From Gammaproteobacteria bacterium (GTDB lineage Bacteria > Pseudomonadota > Gammaproteobacteria > Thiohalomonadales > Thiohalomonadaceae), in the NCBI GenBank assembly GCA_026196575.1, contig JAPHSX010000019.1, forward strand, positions 1 to 52,648: a stretch of DNA of 52,648 nucleotides, given 5' to 3'. Both the position numbers and the translations under genes were made by a program. The first letter of the stretch is position 1; each line of letters begins with the position of its first letter. The notes under the pieces are model-generated. The model worked only from the letters and a program-made list of their open reading frames with translations, ran no database searches and had not been told where the DNA came from. Below are positions 44,841 through 52,648 of this stretch, in pieces.

Positions 44841-46658
44841 ATGACTGATCCCCGCCCCCAGCGCGTACTGATCACCGACACCGTGTTGCGCGATGCCCAC
44901 CAGTCGCTGCTGGCCACCCGTCTGCGCACCGCCGACATGCTACCCATCTGCCAGCGCCTCGATCAGATCGGCTTCTGGTCGCTGGAGGTGTGGGGCGGCG
45001 CCACCTTCGACGCCTGCCTGCGCTTTCTCGCCGAGGACCCATGGCAACGGCTAAGGGCATTGCGCAAGGCCCTGCCCAATACCCGTCTGCAGATGCTGCT
45101 GCGCGGCCAGAACCTGGTTGGCTACCGCCACTACGCCGACGATGTGGTGAGAAGCTTCGTGCGCAAGGCGGCGGATAACGGTATCGACGTCTTTCGCCTC
45201 TTCGATGCCCTCAACGACAACCGCAACCTGCGCGTTGCCATCGAGGCGGTCAAGGAGAGTGGACGTCACGCCCAGGGGGCGATCTGCTACACCACCAGCC
45301 CGGTGCATGATATCCCCCGCTTCGTGGCGCAGGCACAGGAGCTGGAGGCGATGGGCTGCGACAGCCTCTGCATCAAGGATATGGCGGGGCTGCTCACCCC
45401 GCAGGCCACGACCGACCTGGTCTACGCGCTAAAACAGGCGCTCACCATTCCCCTGCATCTGCACAGCCACGCCACTGCGGGCCTTGCCGCAATGTGCCAG
45501 CTCAAGGCGATAGAGAACGGCTGCCTGCATATCGATACCGCCATCTCGGCACTGGCCGGTGGCACCAGCCATCCGCCCACCGAGAGCATGGTAGCGGCGC
45601 TACGCGACACCCCCTTCGACAGCGGCCTCAATCTGGAGGCACTGCAGGAGATCGGCTTCTACTTTCGCGAGGTGCGGCGCAAATACCACCGTTTCGAGAG
45701 CGACTACACCGGGGTGGATACCCGGGTGCAGGTCAACCAGGTGCCGGGGGGGATGATCTCCAACCTGGCCAACCAGCTACGCGAGCAGGGGGCGCTGAAG
45801 CAGATGAAAGAGGTGCTGGCCGAGATCCCCAGGGTCAGGGCCGACCTTGGCTACCCGCCGCTGGTCACCCCCAGCTCACAGATCGTCGGTACCCAGGCGG
45901 TGCTCAACGTACTGGGACAATCGCGCTACACCAGCACCACCCGTGAGGTGAAGGCCTATCTCGGCGGCCACTACGGCAGGGCACCGGGGGCGATCAACCC
46001 GGAGCTGCAACGCCAGGTGCTGGGTGACGAGCCACCCATCGCCGTGCGCCCCGCCGACCTGCTCCCACCCGAAATGGCCCTTGCTGCCGCACAGGCGCGG
46101 GGGGTGGCCAAGTGCGAGGAGGATCAGCTGATCGTCGCCCTGTTCAACGAGGTCGGCCTCGACTTTCTGCAGCGCCGCGCCGCCGGCACGCTGCAACCGG
46201 AACCGCTGGATGAGGCTGCCTCAGAGGATGCCCTCACACACCACATCGGCCGGGAATTTACCGTCACCCTGCCGGGCGACTTGCATGGCGAGCGTTACCG
46301 CATCAAAATCACCGGCGGCCAAACCGAAGCCAGCGCACGACGCATCGAGCTGGAGATAGACGGCGAGCAACAGGAGGTGCTCGTCACGGATGGCGGTACC
46401 ACGATCACACAAGCCACCGGCAACCGCCCCGCCCCACAGGGGCCGGGTGATGTTACCAGCACCATGCCCGGACTTATCGTCGAGTTGCTGGTCAAGGAGG
46501 GAGAGACGGTGGCCAGGGGCTCCCCGCTTCTGGTCATCGAGGCGATGAAGATGCAGAGCGAGATCGCTGCCCCCGTCGCAGGCAGGATCGAACAGATTTA
46601 CATCCGCAAGGATGACCACATAGAGGCGGGCGAGACCCTGCTCACCATCAAGCCATAA
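44841..46658 (+). CDS. pyruvate carboxylase subunit B / oxaloacetate decarboxylase alpha
   Basis: 605 residues. Carboxyltransferase domain: TDTVLRDAHQSLLATRLR, IDVFRLFDALNDNRN, CIKDMAGLLTPQ, LHLHSHATAGLAAM; C-terminal biotinyl domain with the lysine in VIEAMKMQSEI (about residue 570). AAGGAG five bases before ATG 44841. Without the membrane subunits of the sodium pump nearby, the pair most likely makes oxaloacetate from pyruvate; in other settings the same subunit drives decarboxylation. It is the second gene of a two-gene operon. Confidence 0.9.
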   Translation: MTDPRPQRVLITDTVLRDAHQSLLATRLRTADMLPICQRLDQIGFWSLEVWGGATFDACLRFLAEDPWQRLRALRKALPNTRLQMLLRGQNLVGYRHYADDVVRSFVRKAADNGIDVFRLFDALNDNRNLRVAIEAVKESGRHAQGAICYTTSPVHDIPRFVAQAQELEAMGCDSLCIKDMAGLLTPQATTDLVYALKQALTIPLHLHSHATAGLAAMCQLKAIENGCLHIDTAISALAGGTSHPPTESMVAALRDTPFDSGLNLEALQEIGFYFREVRRKYHRFESDYTGVDTRVQVNQVPGGMISNLANQLREQGALKQMKEVLAEIPRVRADLGYPPLVTPSSQIVGTQAVLNVLGQSRYTSTTREVKAYLGGHYGRAPGAINPELQRQVLGDEPPIAVRPADLLPPEMALAAAQARGVAKCEEDQLIVALFNEVGLDFLQRRAAGTLQPEPLDEAASEDALTHHIGREFTVTLPGDLHGERYRIKITGGQTEASARRIELEIDGEQQEVLVTDGGTTITQATGNRPAPQGPGDVTSTMPGLIVELLVKEGETVARGSPLLVIEAMKMQSEIAAPVAGRIEQIYIRKDDHIEAGETLLTIKP

Positions 46659-46680
46659 CTGATTTGGGAAAAACGATCCA

Positions 46681-47259
46681 ATGCAACAACTGGTACTCGG
46701 CTCCACCTCCCCCTTTCGCCGGCAACTGCTGGAAAAACTCGGCCTCCCCTTCGACACTGCCGCCCCCGAGACCGATGAAAGCCCACTGCCGGGGGAGACA
46801 CCCGCGCAGCTGGTGGCCCGCCTTGCCGAGGCCAAGGCGCGTGCCGTCGCCGCCCACTACCCCGGGGCGCTGATCATTGGTTCGGATCAGGTGGCAGTAA
46901 ACGATGGCGAGATCCTCGGCAAGCCGCACACTCACGACAAGGCGATGGCGCAGCTGCGCCGCGCCTCCGGCAGGCATGTTCGCTTTCTTACCGGGCTCTG
47001 CCTCTATAACGCCGCCACCGATCATGCACAGGTCGAGGTGGTGCCCTTCGATGTGGTGTTTCGCGAGCTGAACGATGAGATGATCGACAGCTACCTCAGG
47101 GCCGAACGGCCCTACAACTGTGCCGGCAGCTTCAAATCCGAGGCGATGGGGATCGCACTATTTGAGAGACTGGAGGGGGAAGACCCCAACACCCTCATCG
47201 GCCTGCCGCTGATTCGGCTGGTGCGGATGTTGGAAAAAGAGGGGGTAAGGGTTATTTAG
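46681..47259 (+). CDS. Maf family nucleotide pyrophosphatase (YceF type)
   Basis: 192-residue house-cleaning enzyme that removes modified nucleotides; YceF relatives act on 7-methyl-GTP. [18 protein letters not shown] at the N-terminus, PDETDESP-like [31 protein letters not shown] and [20 protein letters not shown]. It follows the carboxylase pair by 22 bases and converges on sppA. Confidence 0.92.
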   Translation: MQQLVLGSTSPFRRQLLEKLGLPFDTAAPETDESPLPGETPAQLVARLAEAKARAVAAHYPGALIIGSDQVAVNDGEILGKPHTHDKAMAQLRRASGRHVRFLTGLCLYNAATDHAQVEVVPFDVVFRELNDEMIDSYLRAERPYNCAGSFKSEAMGIALFERLEGEDPNTLIGLPLIRLVRMLEKEGVRVI

Positions 47260-47264
47260 GAAAA

Positions 47265-47291
47265 GGTGACAGGGGATATTTTTCCCGTCAC
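47265..47291. terminator. weak convergent hairpin between maf and sppA
   Basis: GGTGAC (47265-47270) pairs with GTCACC (47286-47291) with AT-rich loop. No convincing T run on either strand, so only a candidate. Confidence 0.35.
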
Positions 47292-47298
47292 CCAGGTA

Positions 47299-48282
47299 TT
47301 AGCGCAAACCAGCAGGGCTCAAGCCAAGCTGCTCACCCAGCACATTGGCCATGGCGGCCCCCAGACGGTCGGCAAAGCGCTTGAAGAGATCCGGCTTGGG
47401 GGTGTAGTCAACCACCTGCTCGACCTTGAGCACCTCGCGGGCCACAAAATCGACATCGCCAATGGCATCGGCAAGGCCCAGCGAAATACTCTGCTCACCG
47501 GTCCAGAACTTGCCGCTAAAGAGCTGCGGCTCATCCCTGAGACGTTCCCCCCTCCCCTCCTTCACCGCGGCAATAAATTGCTGATGGATCTCATCGAGCA
47601 ATCCCTTGACGTGGGTTACCTCATCCTCCTGCAGCGGGGTGAAGGGATCGAGCATCCCCTTGCTCTCGCCGGCGGTAAGGAGGCGCCGCTCGACGCCGAG
47701 TTTCTCCATCGCCCCGGTGAAGCCGAAGCCATTCATCAGCACGCCGATGGAGCCGACGATGCTGGCAGGGTTGACATAGATATTATCGGCGGCCGAGGCG
47801 ATATAGTAGGCGCCAGAGGCCCCCACATCGACAATCACCGCATGCAGCGGGATCGTCGGATAGAGCTCACGCAGCCGCCTGATCTCACGGTAGACATAGT
47901 CGGACTGCACCGGTGAGCCGCCGGGGCTATTGATGCGCAACACCACCCCTTTGGTCTTCTCATCCTTAAAGGCATCCCGCAGCCCCTCAATAATGGTATC
48001 GGCATTGGCCCTGGTGGCGTCGGAGATCATGCCGTTCACCTCGACCATCGCCGTGTGCTCTTTGGCCTTGGCGGCATCACCAAGCTCGGCACCCTGCATT
48101 CCCAGATAGATCAGCAGGAAGAGGTAACTGAAGATCAGCAGCTTGAAAAAAATGTTCCAGCGGCGCGCATGGCGCTGCTCCTTCAGTGAAGCGGTACTCA
48201 GCCGCTCCAGCAGCTCCCGCTCCCAACCGTTGCTGCCCTCATGCACCGGCTCTTTGCCCTCTCGACCAAACATACGACCCAT
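47299..48282 (-). CDS. sppA: signal peptide peptidase SppA (S49, short form)
   Basis: Membrane-anchored Ser-Lys protease that degrades leftover signal peptides. 327 residues: N-terminal anchor (RRWNIFFKLLIFSYLFLLIYL), RINSPGGSPVQSDYVYREI, catalytic Ser in DVGASGAYYIASAADN, and the Lys in LLTAGESKGMLDPFTP. Last in rluC-HAD-sppA, following the HAD gene by 2 bases. Confidence 0.95.
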   Translation of the reverse strand: MGRMFGREGKEPVHEGSNGWERELLERLSTASLKEQRHARRWNIFFKLLIFSYLFLLIYLGMQGAELGDAAKAKEHTAMVEVNGMISDATRANADTIIEGLRDAFKDEKTKGVVLRINSPGGSPVQSDYVYREIRRLRELYPTIPLHAVIVDVGASGAYYIASAADNIYVNPASIVGSIGVLMNGFGFTGAMEKLGVERRLLTAGESKGMLDPFTPLQEDEVTHVKGLLDEIHQQFIAAVKEGRGERLRDEPQLFSGKFWTGEQSISLGLADAIGDVDFVAREVLKVEQVVDYTPKPDLFKRFADRLGAAMANVLGEQLGLSPAGLR

Positions 48283-48284
48283 CC

Positions 48285-48968
48285 CTATTTCATTGCACTC
48301 GTTGAGAGTAGCTGATACCCGGCCAACCAGCCGCCGAGCTCGTTAATGGCATCCAGACAGTGCAACGGCCCGTGGCGCAGCAACCGCTCCCGCTCATGCA
48401 CCCCGTAGCTCACCGCCAGTGAGTGGGTACGGGCATTGCTGGCCATCTGCATGTCATATTCGCTGTCACCAATCATCAGGGTCTTGCCCGGCTCCACCCC
48501 CAGCTCGTCCATCACCTCCTGCAGCATCTGCGGGTGAGGCTTGGAGAAGCTCTCATCGGCACAGCGGGTGGCGTGAAAATAGTGGCCAAGTCCGGTCGTC
48601 TCCAGCACCATGTCGAGCCCGCGGCGCCCCTTGCCGGTGGCCACCGCCAGCAGGTAACCCGCCTCACTCAGCTCGCGAATGGTCTGCGCGGCACCGGGAA
48701 AGAGTTCGGAGTGGTGCTCGCTGCCACCAAGAAAGTGGTAGCGGTAGCGCTCCACCATCGCCTGGAGAAAGGCATCATCCGTTCCCGGGTAGAGGGTATT
48801 GATCGCCTCGCGCAGCCCCAGACCAATAATATTTTTGATACTCGCCGCATCACGCGGGGCGCACCCCAGGTCGGCAATCGCCGCCTGCATGCAGAGCACA
48901 ATGCTCGCCTCGGAATCCATCAGGGTACCATCCCAGTCGAAGACCAGCAGGTCGAAGTGTTGACTCAT
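48285..48968 (-). CDS. HAD-IA family hydrolase (Gph-like)
   Basis: 227 residues. HAD motifs I LLVFDWDGTLMDS, II AVATGKGRRGL, III/IV KPHPQML and MIGDSEYDMQMASNA. A phosphatase for phosphoglycolate or another small sugar phosphate; same neighbour order is known in Pseudomonas. Start ATG overlaps the rluC stop by 4 bases. Confidence 0.9.
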   Translation of the reverse strand: MSQHFDLLVFDWDGTLMDSEASIVLCMQAAIADLGCAPRDAASIKNIIGLGLREAINTLYPGTDDAFLQAMVERYRYHFLGGSEHHSELFPGAAQTIRELSEAGYLLAVATGKGRRGLDMVLETTGLGHYFHATRCADESFSKPHPQMLQEVMDELGVEPGKTLMIGDSEYDMQMASNARTHSLAVSYGVHERERLLRHGPLHCLDAINELGGWLAGYQLLSTSAMK

Positions 48969-49915
48969 AAATCGGCTTCCAGATTATTTAACAGTTGTTG
49001 CAGACCCGGCTCCAGCGGGGCCTCCACATGCACCGTGCCGTGCTCCGGCAGGGTAAAGTGGAGCTCCGCCGCGTGCAGAAAGAGACGCTTCAGCCCCCGA
49101 CCCGCCATCTCGCGATTAAAGGCGAGATCCCCGTATTTGTCGTCGCCGGCGATGGGGTGGCCACTATGCTGGGCATGCACCCGCACCTGATGGGTGCGTC
49201 CGGTGACCAGCTTGACCCGCATCAGGCTGCACTCCTTATATAAAGCAAGCGGCGTGAAGATACTCAGTGAGGGTTTTCCCTCTTCGCTCACCCGTACCAC
49301 CCGCTCGCCCGACTGCAGCTCATTCTTGCGTAACGGTGCATCGATCCCCTTCGTCCCCCCCCTCCAGCGCCCCATCACCAGGGCCAGATAGAACTTGTCC
49401 ATCCCCCCCTCGCGCAACAGGGTATGGAAGGCACGGAGCACGCTGCGCTTTTTGGCGATCACCAGACAGCCGCTGGTGTCGCGATCCAGGCGGTGCGCCA
49501 GCTCCAGGAAGTGCGCCTCGGGGCGCAGCGCCCGCAGCCCCTCGATCACCCCGTAGGAGAGCCCGCTCCCCCCATGGACCGCCAGTCCCGAGGGCTTGTT
49601 CAACACCAGCAACCCATCATCCTCGTAGAGAATACTGTCACGGATCTGGCGCAGCACCCGGTCACTTGGGGGTAGCAACTCCGGCTTTTCACTCACTCTG
49701 ATTGGGGGTATTCGCACCACATCACCCAGCAGCAGGCGGTAATCGGGTTTGATACGCCCCTTGTTCACCCGCACCTCACCCTTGCGCAACAGGCGATAGA
49801 TACGGGTCTTGGGCACACCCTTGAGGGTTTTCAACAGGAAGTTGTCGATGCGCTGCCCGGCACCGCCCTCATCCACCTCGACCAAACGGACGGCTATCGC
49901 TTGAGTATCATTCAT
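48965..49915 (-). CDS. rluC: 23S rRNA pseudouridine synthase C
   Basis: 316 residues. N-terminal S4 RNA-binding domain (RIDNFLLKTLKGVPKTRIYR, VNKGRIKPDYRL) and RluA-type catalytic domain with the aspartate in LAHRLDRDTSGCLVIAKK, then VTGRTHQVRVHAQHSGHPI. Modifies positions 955/2504/2580 in E. coli. Opens a minus-strand operon, divergent from rne with a 379-base gap. Confidence 0.95.
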   Translation of the reverse strand: MNDTQAIAVRLVEVDEGGAGQRIDNFLLKTLKGVPKTRIYRLLRKGEVRVNKGRIKPDYRLLLGDVVRIPPIRVSEKPELLPPSDRVLRQIRDSILYEDDGLLVLNKPSGLAVHGGSGLSYGVIEGLRALRPEAHFLELAHRLDRDTSGCLVIAKKRSVLRAFHTLLREGGMDKFYLALVMGRWRGGTKGIDAPLRKNELQSGERVVRVSEEGKPSLSIFTPLALYKECSLMRVKLVTGRTHQVRVHAQHSGHPIAGDDKYGDLAFNREMAGRGLKRLFLHAAELHFTLPEHGTVHVEAPLEPGLQQLLNNLEADL

Positions 49916-49940
49916 CCTGCCATGATACCAGCGACAAAGA

Positions 49941-49969
49941 TTGATGTACCATCGCAGTGCTGTTATATT
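49941..49969 (+). promoter_or_regulatory. sigma-70 promoter for rne
   Basis: TTGATG (49941-49946) and TATATT (49964-49969) with 17-base spacing. Predicted start near 49976, about 320 bases before the rne ATG. Confidence 0.65.
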
Positions 49970-49975
49970 TCAATG

Positions 49976-50294
49976 TCTTCGTAAAAGGCCCTGCGCAAGA
50001 TTCCAAGAAAAAGCGCCGCCAAACAACGAAATATGCAAGAAAGACCGGCCTGATACAGAAACCTCTGCCAGGCAATATGAGTTAACTGCGTAACCCGGCC
50101 TGATGCCGAGACGCCCAAACACAAAGCGCTCCCGCGTTCCGATTTCGGTACCGCAGGGCTGAATTTACAGAGTGATTGCCGGCCGCCCTACCGATTCCGC
50201 GGCCAAAGATTAGCGAGTCACCACTGGTGTGACAGCCGCTCTGGCGAACCCGCAGACCCATTGGGATGTGGTTGAGCGCCGAGAGAACTGACAA
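49976..50294 (+). promoter_or_regulatory. structured rne 5' leader
   Basis: Long untranslated leader, as in E. coli where it mediates feedback control by RNase E. Hairpins I can draw include GGCCGC...GCGGCC near 50180-50205 and GTCAC...GTGAC near 50217-50233. I have not matched it to the E. coli element. Confidence 0.5.
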
Positions 50295-52648
50295 ATGAAG
50301 AGAATGTTGTTTAACGCAACTCAGCCCGAAGAGTTGCGTCTGGCGCTGGTCGATGGCCAGCGTCTGTACGATCTGGATATCGAAAGCTCCACCCACGAGC
50401 AGAAAAAATCCAATATCTATAAAGGCCGTATTACCCGCGTCGAGCCCAGCCTCGAAGCGGCCTTCGTCGATTACGGCGCCGAACGTCATGGCTTCCTTCC
50501 GCTAAAAGAGATCTCCCGCAGCTATTTCGACCCCAAGGTGTCACTCAGCGGCCGCATCAACATCAAGGAGGCGGTAAAGGAGGGGACCGAGGTCATCGTG
50601 CAGGTGGACAAGGAGGAACGCGGCAATAAAGGCGCGGCCCTCACCACTTTCGTCAGCCTCGCCGGACGCTATCTGGTGCTGATGCCCAACAACCCGCGCG
50701 CCGGTGGCGTCTCACGCCGTATCGAGGGCGAGGATCGCGCCGAACTGCGTGATGCCATGAGCCAGCTGGTGATCCCCACCGATATGGGGGTGATCATCCG
50801 CACCGCCGGCGTCGGCAAGAGCGCCGAGGAGCTGCAATGGGACCTCGACTACCTGGTGCAGGTATGGCGCGCCATCGAGGGCGCGGCCGCCGAGCGCAAA
50901 GCCCCTCTCCTCATCCATCAGGAAGGGAATGTCGTCATTCGCGCCATTCGCGACTACCTGCGCACCGATATTGCCGAGATCGTCATCGATGACGAGACGG
51001 TCTACAACCAGGCCAAGGAGTTCATGCAGAGCGTGATGCCGCAAAATCTGGGCAAGCTCAAGCTCTACCAGGATCGCGTCCCGCTCTTCACCCGCTACCA
51101 GATTGAATCGCAGATCGAGTCAGCCTTCCAGCGTGAGGTGCGTCTGCCCTCCGGTGGCTCCATCGTCATCGATCACACCGAGGCACTGATCTCCATCGAC
51201 ATCAACTCCGCACGCGCCACCAAGGGCAGCGACATCGAGGAGACAGCACTCAACACCAATACCGAGGCGGCCGACGAGATCGCCCGCCAACTGCGCCTGC
51301 GCGACCTTGGTGGCCTGGTGGTGATCGACTTTATCGACATGACCCCGGCACGCAACCAGCGCGCCGTGGAGAACCAACTGCGTGATGCCCTGAAGATGGA
51401 TCGTGCCCGCGTGCAGGTCGGGCGCATCTCTCGCTTTGGCCTGCTGGAGATGTCGCGTCAGCGGCTGCGTCCCTCGCTGGGCGAGTCGAGTCAAATCGTC
51501 TGTCCCCGCTGCAACGGCCAGGGCACCATCCGTGGCATCGAATCACTAGGCTTGTCGGTACTGCGCATCATCGAAGAGGATGCGATGAAGGATAAGACCG
51601 GCCAGATCCGTGCCCAACTCCCGGTCGAGGTTGCCACCTTCCTGCTCAACGAAAAGCGTGGTGCCATCGCCGAGATCGAGTCACGCCAAGGCGTGGCCAT
51701 CATCATCGTTCCCAACCCACACCTGCAAACACCCCACTTTGATGTGCAGCGGGTACGCAGTGACGATACCGATTTCAAGCCCCAGGCAAGCTACAAAATG
51801 GCCACTGCCAACGAAGAGCCGGAAGAGGTTGGCAGTCGTGGGCAGGAGAAGACCCGTGCCAAACGCGAAGAGCCCGCGGTAAAGAGCGTGGCGCAAACCG
51901 CGGCACCAACACCTGCACCTGCACGCACCGAGGAACAGTCCAAGACTGAAGACAAACCGCGGCCGCAAACCGGTTTCTTGCGCCGATTGCTTGGCGGCCT
52001 CTTTGCCAGCGAGCCCACGCCCGAAAAGGAGAAAAGAGAGGCAGAAGCCCCGGCAGCTCGTGGCAGGGAAGAACGCACACCCTCACCCGGCGACAAGCGG
52101 CCACGCAGTCGTGGCGGCAAACGCCGTAGCAGTGGTGGCCGTGTTGACCGCAGCGAAGAGACCAGCCAGGGCGATCAGAAACAGCGACCGGAGCAGCAAA
52201 AACGGCGCGAACAGCGGCCGGCAAAAGCAAAGAATCAGGAGCCAAAGAGCATCGACAAACTGCAGTCTGTGCAAGAAGAGAGCACGGACACCAGCACAAC
52301 GCCCGATCAGGAGCGCAGCGGCACGCGACGCGGAAGGCGTGGCGGTGGTCGCCGCCGTGGCCCGCAGCGCGAAATCGACACCAGCGTCAGTCAGCCAAGG
52401 GCATATGCTACGGGCGGGTCAGACGGCGATAACGAGAACCAAATGCCCTCAACCAGCACCAGCGAGACAAGGCCCACAACCGTAGAGAACCCGCCACCGG
52501 CTACAGTCACAGCAAGACCAGACACCACGCCGCCTCAAGCCATCGTGGTGCCAGCACCCGAACCGGTAGAGCAACACCCGGCACCAGTCGTCGAGGCTCC
52601 CACACCCGAGCCGGCAGAGCAGCAATCGGCACCGGTCGTCGAGCCACC
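50295..52648 (+). CDS. rne: ribonuclease E, partial (runs off window end)
   Basis: 784 codons are present. N-terminal catalytic half: [21 protein letters not shown]1 domain ([20 protein letters not shown]), 5' sensor and RNase H-like parts, DNase-like catalytic aspartates in [10 protein letters not shown] and VVIDFIDM, and the zinc link [13 protein letters not shown] (about residue 400). From about 500 the chain becomes Arg/Pro/Glu-rich and low complexity, the usual RNA-degradosome scaffold, here continuing past 52648. It has a sigma-70 promoter and long leader. A very early ATG at 50295 fits E. coli RNase E. Confidence 0.97.
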   Translation, partial: MKRMLFNATQPEELRLALVDGQRLYDLDIESSTHEQKKSNIYKGRITRVEPSLEAAFVDYGAERHGFLPLKEISRSYFDPKVSLSGRINIKEAVKEGTEVIVQVDKEERGNKGAALTTFVSLAGRYLVLMPNNPRAGGVSRRIEGEDRAELRDAMSQLVIPTDMGVIIRTAGVGKSAEELQWDLDYLVQVWRAIEGAAAERKAPLLIHQEGNVVIRAIRDYLRTDIAEIVIDDETVYNQAKEFMQSVMPQNLGKLKLYQDRVPLFTRYQIESQIESAFQREVRLPSGGSIVIDHTEALISIDINSARATKGSDIEETALNTNTEAADEIARQLRLRDLGGLVVIDFIDMTPARNQRAVENQLRDALKMDRARVQVGRISRFGLLEMSRQRLRPSLGESSQIVCPRCNGQGTIRGIESLGLSVLRIIEEDAMKDKTGQIRAQLPVEVATFLLNEKRGAIAEIESRQGVAIIIVPNPHLQTPHFDVQRVRSDDTDFKPQASYKMATANEEPEEVGSRGQEKTRAKREEPAVKSVAQTAAPTPAPARTEEQSKTEDKPRPQTGFLRRLLGGLFASEPTPEKEKREAEAPAARGREERTPSPGDKRPRSRGGKRRSSGGRVDRSEETSQGDQKQRPEQQKRREQRPAKAKNQEPKSIDKLQSVQEESTDTSTTPDQERSGTRRGRRGGGRRRGPQREIDTSVSQPRAYATGGSDGDNENQMPSTSTSETRPTTVENPPPATVTARPDTTPPQAIVVPAPEPVEQHPAPVVEAPTPEPAEQQSAPVVEP

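Overview
The window looks like chromosome of a GC-rich gammaproteobacterium. The block rne | rluC-HAD-sppA | maf | yceD-rpmF-plsX-fabHDG-acpP-fabF-pabC-mltG at 36-52 kb has the order known from Pseudomonas and enteric bacteria, and dnaX-ybaB-recR sits behind a small 4.5S RNA gene. A two-subunit pyruvate carboxylase (or oxaloacetate decarboxylase alpha) pair, several c-di-GMP/chemosensory genes and an exopolysaccharide set fit a free-living or host-associated Chromatiales-like lineage, but nothing here fixes the genus.

Layout. 1-2.5 kb: minus-strand LysR regulator, small hypothetical and PerM/AI-2E transporter (cut by the window edge), plus a DUF3301 protein. 2.7-9 kb: pyrC, a CheB-CheR-PAS gene broken by two frame changes, and an intact PAS-PAS-GGDEF-EAL protein. 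9-12 kb: 4.5S RNA, dnaX (with a textbook A AAA AAG slippery site), ybaB and recR. 12-15 kb: a PilZ-like protein, tRNA-Ser(GGA), a divergent DAHP-synthase-like gene, and behind it a likely sigma-54 promoter driving a short RNA that ends at a strong terminator. 15-21 kb: thioredoxin-like protein and the sugar-nucleotide/exopolysaccharide genes galU, phosphomannomutase, galE and a WcaJ-type initiating glycosyltransferase.

21.13-33.74 kb is a 12.6-kb integrative element inserted at the 3' end of tRNA-Ser(UGA). It is bounded by a 17-bp direct repeat of the tRNA end. It carries a P4-type integrase, a five-gene minus-strand operon (hsdM-hsdS-hsdR, an ArdC/M78-like zinc peptidase, a metallophosphoesterase), a divergent coiled-coil protein, an AlpA-type regulator, a putative replication/HTH protein, a palindrome cluster that could be an origin or switch, and a zinc-ribbon GSGR protein. 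Paired TGGGGGAC motifs lie just inside both ends and look like integrase arm sites. This element is the most likely home of something new: a type I restriction system apparently co-transcribed with a peptidase and a phosphatase.

34-52.6 kb: Bax-inhibitor-1 protein, a small membrane protein, then the mltG-pabC-fabF-acpP-fabG-fabD-fabH-plsX-rpmF-yceD operon (minus strand), the biotin carboxylase/carboxyltransferase pair (plus), maf (plus), the sppA-HAD-rluC operon (minus), and rne (plus, running off the end) preceded by a sigma-70 promoter and a 320-nt structured leader. Lipid synthesis, ribosome/RNA processing and cell-wall genes are thus clustered as in relatives; the carboxylase pair is the insertion that departs from that order.
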